DNA of 9,404 bases, taken from the NCBI GenBank assembly GCA_031256695.1, contig JAIRQB010000057.1, forward strand, positions 1 through 9,404, given 5' to 3'. Position numbers and translations under genes: made by a program. The notes beneath the pieces were generated by a model that had not been told where the DNA came from, did no database searches, and saw only the letters and a list, made by a program, of their open reading frames with translations. This DNA comes from Elusimicrobiota bacterium (GTDB taxonomy: Bacteria; Elusimicrobiota; Endomicrobiia; Endomicrobiales; Endomicrobiaceae). This document shows positions 1 through 5,134 of the stretch, piece after piece; position 1 is the first letter of the stretch, and each line of letters starts with the position of its first letter.

Positions 1-24
1 GCAGCGCACTTGTCTCTATCAGAA

Positions 25-39
25 TTGCGCACGACGCAA
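25..39. repeat. Small hairpin, first of three in a row
   Basis: TTGCG (25-29) pairs with CGCAA (35-39) around a 5-base loop. On its own it would be unremarkable. It sits one base before a second perfect hairpin and so belongs to a run of three adjacent stem-loops covering 25-79. Confidence 0.45.
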
Positions 40-40
40 A

Positions 41-60
41 TGACACCGTCCAGGGTGTCA
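41..60. repeat. Perfect inverted repeat TGACACC / GGTGTCA
   Basis: TGACACC (41-47) and GGTGTCA (54-60) form a 7-bp perfect stem with a 6-base loop. The left arm recurs as AATGACACC at 219-227, where a short CACC-ATC-GGTG hairpin follows. The element is therefore partly repeated within the block, as expected of dispersed palindromic repeats. No T-run follows directly, so it is not a terminator by itself. Confidence 0.6.
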
Positions 61-87
61 TACCGACGAAAGTCGGTATCTATTTTT
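60..87 (+). repeat. REP-like palindrome with GAAA tetraloop, possible terminator
   Basis: ATACCGAC (60-67) and GTCGGTAT (72-79) form a perfect 8-bp stem closed by a GAAA (GNRA-type) tetraloop. A run of five T (83-87) follows three bases after the stem. The layout TCATxCCGxC-GAAA-GxCGGxATC resembles the dispersed palindromic repeats (REP / dRS3-like) found in many bacterial genomes; that likeness is from general knowledge, not a search. The stem plus T-run could also end transcription arriving from a gene left of the window. Repeat is the better-supported reading, terminator the secondary one. Confidence 0.6.
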
Positions 88-156
88 GTTATGAGGAGTT
101 CACCTTGTTGCCTTTTAGAAAAGAAAGGAAACGGCAAAATGGATTGCGACTTCCTT

Positions 157-218
157 GAGTTGCACCCAATTATATATGGCAACTCCAGTTGCCTTGTATC
201 TTGGTTTTGCAACTCGGC
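157..218. repeat. Group of GCAACTC / GAGTTGC inverted repeats
   Basis: GAGTTGC (157-163), GCAACTC (179-185) and GCAACTC (209-215) are alternating arms of the same 7-mer. The middle arm is also part of a tight palindrome, GGCAACT (178-184) with AGTTGCC (187-193). Several alternative hairpins can therefore form. No function can be assigned; the arrangement resembles a mosaic of dispersed palindromic elements. Confidence 0.5.
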
Positions 219-240
219 AATGACACCATCGGTGCGGATT

Positions 241-345
241 GCGCCGCGCTATGCGTTTGCGCCACGCTATGTGTTTGCGCAGCGCTATGCGTTTGCGCAG
301 AGCGCCGGCTTCTACTCAAACCGCTCAACGCTGTGTGTTTGCGCC
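241..345. repeat. 18-bp tandem repeat, three copies plus a detached copy
   Basis: Three units of 18 bp lie at 241-258, 259-276 and 277-294, followed by a partial unit at 295-304. The core is CGCTATGYGTTTGCGC, at 247-262, 265-280 and 283-298. A fourth core with one changed base lies at 329-344 after a 30-base interruption. The units differ at only a few positions. The repeat is much richer in G+C than the surrounding DNA and contains the palindrome TGCGCA at each junction from the second copy on. It looks like a minisatellite; a protein-coding role is not supported. Confidence 0.8.
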
Positions 346-395
346 CTCCGCTAAATAAATGTCATACTTCTTAAACAGACTTTAAAATAGATGAT

Positions 396-400
396 AAAGG
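396..400 (+). promoter_or_regulatory. Ribosome binding site that sets the start at 409
   Basis: AAAGG lies 8 bases before the ATG at 409. An in-frame ATG at 391 lies upstream of this site and has no such sequence in front of it, so 409 is the likelier start of the small membrane protein. Confidence 0.6.
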
Positions 401-408
401 ATGGATTT

Positions 409-678
409 ATGACATCAGACAATCAAATTGACGGGGGAATAAAAACGGCAAAAGAGAATCAAAAGCCGAAAAATCTTGAAGATAAAAATATACAAATCCG
501 CAGGCTAATTTTAGTTGCTATTGTTGTAGTTGCAACAAGCATTTGGCTTTTTAAAGCGCGCTCTGCCCGTCAAGTTGAGACTCAATATAAGTATCAGGAT
601 AAGTATCAGGGGCAAAGCGCCGCAGACGCAGCAAATACAAAAGACAAGACGCAAAAGAAGCCTAAATGGATTTTTTGA
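409..678 (+). CDS. Small single-pass membrane protein of unknown function
   Basis: The predicted protein has 89 residues from the ATG at 409, chosen because a good ribosome binding site precedes it; the ATG at 391 would add six residues. Residues 1-32 are hydrophilic and charged, 33-48 form one hydrophobic segment flanked by Arg/Lys (RR at 31-32, K49, R51), and the tail to residue 89 is rich in Lys, Gln and Ala. There is no cleavage site or lipobox, so a single membrane anchor is likely. The tail contains a four-residue repeat, KYQD then KYQG, encoded by an exact 12-bp tandem duplication at 587-610. I do not recognise a family. It is not AtpI or AtpZ, which have two or more membrane segments. 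A promoter separates it from the downstream operon, so a link to ATP synthase is not implied. Confidence 0.55.
   Translation: MTSDNQIDGGIKTAKENQKPKNLEDKNIQIRRLILVAIVVVATSIWLFKARSARQVETQYKYQDKYQGQSAADAANTKDKTQKKPKWIF
587..610 (+). repeat. Exact 12-bp tandem duplication inside the small gene
   Basis: ATAAGTATCAGG occurs twice in tandem (587-598 and 599-610) and keeps the reading frame, adding four residues. A related sequence, AAATATCAGG, appears again after the gene at about 704-713, followed by AGCGC as in the original. Local slippage or duplication is the simple explanation. Confidence 0.7.
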
Positions 679-688
679 ATTGCCGCCT

Positions 689-749
689 GTAAAAACTCAA
701 ATCAAATATCAGGGAGCGCTTTTATGATTTTACATCGTAAAAACTCAAA
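689..749 (+). repeat. 13-bp exact direct repeat upstream of the operon promoter
   Basis: GTAAAAACTCAAA occurs at 689-701 and again at 737-749, 48 bp apart, upstream of the promoter at 789-817. The second copy overlaps the small hairpin TTTTAC-ATC-GTAAAA (728-742). The pair could be regulator binding sites or a chance or duplicated A-rich sequence; nothing decides between these. Confidence 0.4.
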
Positions 750-788
750 GCATAACTGCCTTTCAAGCGCCTCTTTTGCTGATTTTCA

Positions 789-817
789 TTGACTTAATTT
801 ATGTCTAAAAGTATAAT
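789..817 (+). promoter_or_regulatory. Sigma70-type promoter of the O-antigen ligase / atp gene train
   Basis: TTGACT (789-794) is one base from the -35 consensus TTGACA. It is followed by a 17-bp spacer and a perfect TATAAT -10 box (812-817). Transcription would start near 823-825, giving a leader of about 30 bases before the ATG at 856. It is the only near-consensus promoter I found in the non-coding DNA of the window. Because later genes follow with almost no gaps, it probably serves the whole train including the ATP synthase genes, though internal promoters cannot be excluded. Confidence 0.7.
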
Positions 818-855
818 CCGCCGAAAAATTTCCGACAATAAAAAAAGGCGGTTCA

Positions 856-3315
856 ATGCAAACTCCTCAATCATATTCGCAGTTCCTGCAGAACAATCTC
901 ACCAAGATTCTGCTCTACGGCTTTCCAATTTTCTACTTTATGATGGCTGTCAGTTTTTATCTCGTCACATATGATTCGGCTCAGATAAAAATTACTATCC
1001 TTCACGTATTTGGGCTGTTTTTGATAATGAATTATCTTGTTTTAAAGATAGAGCAAGGGGCAGACTTTGCTTTTTTAAGAAAAAATTTCATTTTTGTTTT
1101 GCCTATTCTTTTGTTTTTGCTGTCGGGGATGTTTTCTTTCGGTATTTCTCCTTTCAAAGACGCCAGTCTAAATGAAATTGTAAAGAGATTCATATATTGC
1201 GCTATAGTTTTTATTCTCATTAGCGAATTTCACAGCCAAAAAAGCATTTCAAGGATTATAAATTGGCTGATAGTTGCCGCATACATATCAACTCTTTACG
1301 GTCTATTGCAGATAGTTGACTATCATTTCTTTCCGCCCAATCCTAACCCGGGACTGGACCCTTTCATTTGGAGACAGGCTTTTGGATATAGGATTCTTTC
1401 TACCTTTGGAAATCCGAATTTTTACGGCGATTTTTTAATCACTATGGGACCCATAGTATTGGCTCTGTTTTTATTTAAAAGGCAGCCTTATTTGCTGATT
1501 TTATGGCTTTTAATTATTGCCAATACATTCCACACCTATTCTAAAGGCGCTTGGCTTGCTACAGCAGGTGGGAATTTTGCTTTTGTTTTACTCTATGTTT
1601 TTGTGATGTTGCGCCATAGAATAAGCAAAAAGTTGATAATGAGCGCTTTGGGGCTTATTCTAATCATTCTTTCTGTTGCGGGAATCGGCATATATAGACA
1701 GTCTGTGCAAAGAATGGACAGTTTGTCTTTTAGAATTATCACTTGGCTTGCCACTTGGGATATGATAAACAGCCATCCGATAATAGGCACAGGGATTGGG
1801 ACTTTTTATGTCACATACCCGGCTTTTAGAAGACCGCAGATTTTTTATATTGAGGGCAAACACAATAATGAGAGCGACCACCCTGAAAATGAATATTTAG
1901 AAGTCTGGTTTGACGAAGGAACAGTTGGTTTTGCAATTTTTTTAACAATTTTGGCTTTTTGTTTATTTGCAGGCATAAGAAATATCTTATTTCTCAATTC
2001 AAAAAGCAATGGAATAAGAGATGGTCCAAATGCCTATCTGTCATATCTGCAATTAGGAGTTACTGCTTCTTTGGCGGCTAAAATGACTCACGACGCCACT
2101 TGCGTGTCTCTCAGATTTGTTTCCTCAGGCGTAATGTTATGGCTTTTGATTGGTTTGACGCTCACAATAGGGACGATTTGTTTAAACAATGAAGGCGAGG
2201 AAATTAAATTTCAATTAAAAAAAGCCTTTAAAACCGCTTTAATCATCTTATCTATAGGTATTTTAGGCGCTTTCATTAAATCAGTATACGGATATTTTTA
2301 TCCCGCTGAAGGCATTACTTTAAAGTTAATTTTATGGGAATTATTTGGGGCAATCCTTATTTTAGGCATAGTTTTATTAAACGGCTCTTTTTCTGAAAAA
2401 ATCAAAAAATATGTCCGTCTTGCATTGCAAATTGCTGTTATAATAGCGTTTTGCTCTCTTATATGGTTTTTCGCAAAGTATTTTTATGCCGATATTTTGC
2501 ATTCCCGCGCTATCACTTATTCGCGCGCGGGGCAATCTGATATAGCGGTAATAACATATGAGGGAGTTTTAAAGAATAATCCGACTTTTCCAATGGCAAG
2601 ATATTTTAAGTCAAATGTCCATTTTGAAAGATGGAAAGCGGGAGACCCTGCTATGGCTGAATATGAATTTTTGAAACTTTGGAAAATGGCGCCTAATTAT
2701 GTCCAATCAAAGTATTTGGCAGGTATGATGTATGCGAGGCTTTTTGAGGAAAATATAGCGCTGAGAAATCAATATATACAAAACAAAAGACCGGAAGCAG
2801 ATATAGCGAGATTAAATGAATATCTGACAAGATTATTTAATGATGCTGTCCGCTGTTTTAATGAATCTTTAGCCATTGACCCAATATATCCGCTTACTTA
2901 TTATAGACTGTCCTCTCTCTATGCCTTGATAGGAGAACTTCCGACGGCTGAGCGGGTTTTATACGCCCATCTCCAATACCCCGACAGACTTCAAGAACAT
3001 CCGCATAATCTTTGGACTGAAAATTGGAGAGAAAGAGTTATGCCTGAATATGCTGAAACTTACTTTCAACTTGGCAATCTGTATGCAAGCAATGAAAGAA
3101 TGCAAGCCGCAGTAGAGGCATATCAAAATGCCCTCAATATTTTTCCAACTCATTTATTTGCCCGAAAGAATTTAGCGGCAATTTTTGATAAGATTGGGAA
3201 CAAAGATGAAGCAAGACAGCAATGGCTTGAAGTTCAAAAAATAGACCCAAATGACCCCGACGCCCAAAATTATTTCTCAAGACCGCCTGAAACAGCCAAA
3301 AAAAGAGGAAGATAA
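856..3315 (+). CDS. O-antigen ligase/polymerase-like membrane protein with C-terminal TPR repeats
   Basis: An 819-residue protein. Residues 1-445 form a multi-pass membrane domain of the O-antigen ligase/Wzy-type (Wzy_C) superfamily. Family signs are the stretch STFGNPNFYGDF (182-193), YSKGAW (228-233), the segment ending HPIIGTGIGTF (307-317), and the extracytoplasmic-loop motif HPENEYLEVW (342-351), whose His matches the conserved His of WaaL-like enzymes. Further hydrophobic segments lie at about 458-477, 487-508 and 521-541. Residues 545-800 are TPR-like helical repeats, clearest at 663-695 and 731-800. Such proteins move or polymerise lipid-linked glycans at the outer face of the inner membrane; whether this one is a ligase, a polymerase or a protein O-glycosyltransferase cannot be told. 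AAAGG at 845-849 precedes the start. It is the first gene behind the 789-817 promoter, and its stop directly abuts the atpB start. Confidence 0.8.
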   Translation: MQTPQSYSQFLQNNLTKILLYGFPIFYFMMAVSFYLVTYDSAQIKITILHVFGLFLIMNYLVLKIEQGADFAFLRKNFIFVLPILLFLLSGMFSFGISPFKDASLNEIVKRFIYCAIVFILISEFHSQKSISRIINWLIVAAYISTLYGLLQIVDYHFFPPNPNPGLDPFIWRQAFGYRILSTFGNPNFYGDFLITMGPIVLALFLFKRQPYLLILWLLIIANTFHTYSKGAWLATAGGNFAFVLLYVFVMLRHRISKKLIMSALGLILIILSVAGIGIYRQSVQRMDSLSFRIITWLATWDMINSHPIIGTGIGTFYVTYPAFRRPQIFYIEGKHNNESDHPENEYLEVWFDEGTVGFAIFLTILAFCLFAGIRNILFLNSKSNGIRDGPNAYLSYLQLGVTASLAAKMTHDATCVSLRFVSSGVMLWLLIGLTLTIGTICLNNEGEEIKFQLKKAFKTALIILSIGILGAFIKSVYGYFYPAEGITLKLILWELFGAILILGIVLLNGSFSEKIKKYVRLALQIAVIIAFCSLIWFFAKYFYADILHSRAITYSRAGQSDIAVITYEGVLKNNPTFPMARYFKSNVHFERWKAGDPAMAEYEFLKLWKMAPNYVQSKYLAGMMYARLFEENIALRNQYIQNKRPEADIARLNEYLTRLFNDAVRCFNESLAIDPIYPLTYYRLSSLYALIGELPTAERVLYAHLQYPDRLQEHPHNLWTENWRERVMPEYAETYFQLGNLYASNERMQAAVEAYQNALNIFPTHLFARKNLAAIFDKIGNKDEARQQWLEVQKIDPNDPDAQNYFSRPPETAKKRGR

Positions 3316-4041
3316 ATGCAAATAGCGCCAAATGTATTATTTTCAGTAGCCGGTTTTCCTGTCACAAATACAGTTGTCACAACAGTGATTACAGACATCA
3401 TTCTTATTCTCATAGTCTTGCTGGTCAGGAAAGCCGTCTCTTTAAAGCCGGGGACGTTTCAAAACCTAATAGAGACTGTTATTGATTATTTTTATGATTT
3501 GACAAATGAGACGGCGGGCAGTAAAGTGTCTTTTATATATCCTTGGGTAGTATCATTTTTCCTTTTTATAGTTATTTCAAATTTAATAGCGCAATTCCCC
3601 GGTTTTGAATCTATACGTTTTCACGCGGCGGGCGCAGGCGAAGAAGGCGCTCCTTTATTTAGAGCCGCCACAAGCGATTTAAATACCACTCTTGCTCTTG
3701 CTGTTTCAAGCGTAGTAATTACAAATTTCCTCGGCATAAGACATATCGGCATAAAAAGTTATATTTCAAAATTCATATCTTTTAAAATGTTTCCCATATT
3801 TTTATTTGTAGGCATACTTGAATTCGCAAATGAATTGACGAAATTCATTTCGTTTTCTTTCAGATTGTTAGGCAATATATTCGCAGGAGAGAGTATGCTT
3901 GCGCAGATGTATCATTTATTTCCAATAGGAGTTCCGCTTCCTTTTATAGCGCTGGAATTTATGGTGGCTGTAATTCAGGCTTTAGTTTTTGCCATGTTGA
4001 CTATGGCATTTATGCATATAATGACGGACAAACCACATTAA
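3316..4041 (+). CDS. atpB: ATP synthase Fo subunit a
   Basis: A 241-residue membrane protein forming the stator half of the ion channel beside the c ring. The key signature is FSFRLLGNIFAGE (180-192). R183 corresponds to the essential E. coli Arg210, N187 and E192 to conserved channel residues, and Q221 in the last helix to E. coli Gln252. SDLNTTLALAV (120-130) is also a family motif. About five to six hydrophobic segments are visible: roughly 23-37, 75-92, 124-139, 158-172, 178-192 and 208-234. Length is normal. The ATG follows the stop of the O-antigen-ligase-like gene with no spacer, and its ribosome binding site (GAGGA, 3305-3309) lies inside that gene, so the two are probably translationally coupled. 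atpE follows after 12 bases. Confidence 0.97.
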   Translation: MQIAPNVLFSVAGFPVTNTVVTTVITDIILILIVLLVRKAVSLKPGTFQNLIETVIDYFYDLTNETAGSKVSFIYPWVVSFFLFIVISNLIAQFPGFESIRFHAAGAGEEGAPLFRAATSDLNTTLALAVSSVVITNFLGIRHIGIKSYISKFISFKMFPIFLFVGILEFANELTKFISFSFRLLGNIFAGESMLAQMYHLFPIGVPLPFIALEFMVAVIQALVFAMLTMAFMHIMTDKPH

Positions 4042-4053
4042 AGGAGAAAAAAG

Positions 4054-4257
4054 ATGACTTTCACATTAACAGGAGGGCTTATCATTGCTATCGGGGGTCT
4101 CGGACCCGGCATAGGCATAGGTCTTATAGGAGCAAAAGCCGTTGAAGCAATAGGACGCAATCCCGAGGCATCGGGTAAAATCACAGTAAATATGCTTATT
4201 GCTATGGCATTTGCTGAGGCTATCGCTATCTATTCTTTGATTTTTGCTTTTATGTAG
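4054..4257 (+). CDS. atpE: ATP synthase Fo subunit c (ring proteolipid)
   Basis: A 67-residue two-helix hairpin. Helix 1 carries a glycine series at G17, G19, G21, G23 and G26. The polar loop is RNP (35-37), and helix 2 carries the ion-binding carboxylate E55 in AFAEAIAIYSL. In Na+-type rings such as Ilyobacter, Gln stands where I22 is here and Ser/Thr follows the Glu where A56 is here. Both ligands are missing although the Tyr (Y60) is kept, so proton coupling is inferred. The protein is short (E. coli c has 79), with only 12 residues after the carboxylate. The start is firm: an AGGAG site (4042-4046) precedes it and an in-frame stop (the atpB TAA) lies four codons upstream. Neighbours are atpB (12 bases) and atpF (18 bases). 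Confidence 0.96.
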   Translation: MTFTLTGGLIIAIGGLGPGIGIGLIGAKAVEAIGRNPEASGKITVNMLIAMAFAEAIAIYSLIFAFM

Positions 4258-4275
4258 AAAATGTAAGGAAAAACT

Positions 4276-4797
4276 ATGGAAATATTACACACATTTGGTC
4301 TTGAAACAAAATTATTTTTATTTCAACTTATCAATTTTCTCATCATTGTCGGCATTTTGACTAAATTTTTATATAAGCCTATCAAGAAAATGCTTGATGA
4401 GAGAAAAGGCAAGATTGAACAGTCTCTGCGCGATGCTGAAGAGGCAAAAATCGCTTTGGATAGCGCCGGAGAGGAGAGAAAGAAAATTTTAAATCAGGCG
4501 AAAAAAGATGCCGATGATTTAAATGCTTCAGCAAAAGTTTCAATGCAGAAGTTTAAAGAGGAACGCATAAACGAGGCTAAGGTTTCCGCGCAAAACATAG
4601 AAGAGGAAGCGAGGCAAAAAGCGGCTGTTGAATTTGAGAATATGAATAAGCAGATAGGCAAAATGTCAGTGGATATTTCTCAAAAAATCATAGCGAAGAT
4701 TTTTAGCGATTTGTTTTCAGAAGAAGACAAACAGAAACTTCTTGCGCGGGCATTGGATAAAATAGAAAAGGGCGGATATGAAAAGGTCGCAAATTAA
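4276..4797 (+). CDS. atpF: ATP synthase Fo subunit b (peripheral stalk)
   Basis: A 173-residue protein with one N-terminal membrane helix (about 11-31, FQLINFLI at 16-23). A YKPIKKMLDERKGKIEQSL junction (33-51) follows, typical of b subunits, and then a long charged coiled coil to about residue 140. The C-terminal part (about 145-166) probably binds delta. Only one b-type gene is present between c and delta, so a b2 homodimer is expected rather than a b/b' pair. A ribosome binding site AAGGA lies at 4265-4269. Its last 20 bases overlap the start of atpH, which suggests coupled translation of the two stalk proteins. Length is normal or slightly longer than the E. coli protein (156). Confidence 0.94.
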   Translation: MEILHTFGLETKLFLFQLINFLIIVGILTKFLYKPIKKMLDERKGKIEQSLRDAEEAKIALDSAGEERKKILNQAKKDADDLNASAKVSMQKFKEERINEAKVSAQNIEEEARQKAAVEFENMNKQIGKMSVDISQKIIAKIFSDLFSEEDKQKLLARALDKIEKGGYEKVAN

Positions 4798-5134
4798 AGA
4801 TTTAGTTCAAAGCGCAGTTGAGAGCAATGGGATTGAGGAAAAAGACCTCAGTTGGATTTTTTCTCATTTTTCGCGCAAAGAGATTAAATTATTCCTATAT
4901 TTGCTTGAACAAGAAATTAGGAATAAAAATGCCCTGGTAATCCATTCAGGCGCTATGACTGATGCCGACAAAGAAAGGGCGAAAGCGTTATTCCCCGGCA
5001 AAACGGTATCTTTTAAACGCGATGATGAGGCGCTTGGCGGCGGCATTAGGCTTGAATACGGCGATTTTATTTTGGATTACAGCGTCTCCGCTATGGCGCA
5101 GAGAATAATAAATAATATAAGAGAGAACATATGA
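4778..5134 (+). CDS. atpH: ATP synthase F1 subunit delta, short form
   Basis: A 118-residue protein at the delta position, linking the b stalk to the top of F1. The C-terminal signature LGGGIRLEYGDFILDYSV (86-103), followed by a final helix, matches the family pattern seen in E. coli as AGVIIRAGDMVIDGSV. Delta subunits usually have about 175-180 residues, with a six-helix N-terminal bundle of about 105. Here only about 50 residues precede the C-terminal domain, so roughly half of the alpha-binding bundle is missing. The start cannot move far upstream: an in-frame TAG lies at 4763-4765, five codons before the ATG, and an AGGG site lies at 4769-4772. It overlaps atpF by 20 bases and atpA by four (ATGA). 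Assignment rests on the C-terminal motif and on position. Confidence 0.88.
   Translation: MKRSQIKDLVQSAVESNGIEEKDLSWIFSHFSRKEIKLFLYLLEQEIRNKNALVIHSGAMTDADKERAKALFPGKTVSFKRDDEALGGGIRLEYGDFILDYSVSAMAQRIINNIRENI

Larger units (their letters stand above)
1..408. other. Repeat-rich intergenic block without a credible gene
   Basis: About 400 bases with no supportable coding region. Open frames exist (for example 10-354 and 189-374 on the + strand), but they read straight through palindromes and tandem repeats, give Cys/Arg-rich low-complexity peptides such as RYAFAQ or LCVCA iterations, and have no convincing ribosome binding site. The DNA is richer in G+C than the genes downstream, especially at 235-350. 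It contains three consecutive stem-loops, a group of GCAACTC-type inverted repeats and an 18-bp tandem repeat, listed separately. It looks like an accumulation of small mobile or REP-type elements between transcription units; that reading is inference. Confidence 0.7.

Noticed and set aside
10..354. 114-residue open frame on the + strand
   Set aside because: It runs through three hairpins, the palindrome group and the 18-bp tandem array. The peptide is low-complexity and Cys/Arg-rich, with no good ribosome binding site. It is most likely a by-product of the repeats.
189..374. 61-residue open frame with LCVCA iterations
   Set aside because: It is the same tandem repeat read in another frame; a repeat unit of 18 bases keeps every frame open.
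383..388. TAAAAT as a -10 box for the small gene
   Set aside because: No matching -35 box lies about 17 bases upstream, and transcription would start almost on the ribosome binding site.
409..678. The small membrane protein as AtpI or AtpZ of the atp operon
   Set aside because: It has a single membrane segment instead of two or more, shows no recognisable family motif, and is separated from atpB by a promoter and a 2.4-kb gene.
530..727. 65-residue + strand frame overlapping the small membrane protein
   Set aside because: It is a different frame of the same DNA without a supporting ribosome binding site. The 409-678 frame has the site and a sensible membrane-protein layout.
728..742. TTTTAC-ATC-GTAAAA hairpin as terminator of the small gene
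   Set aside because: The stem is A+T-rich and short, the loop has only three bases, and no T-run follows, so it cannot be called a terminator.
818..851. CCGCC ... GGCGG pairing that could hide the ribosome binding site of the gene at 856
   Set aside because: The left arm lies before or at the predicted transcription start (about 823-825), so it would be mostly absent from the RNA. The loop is also long.
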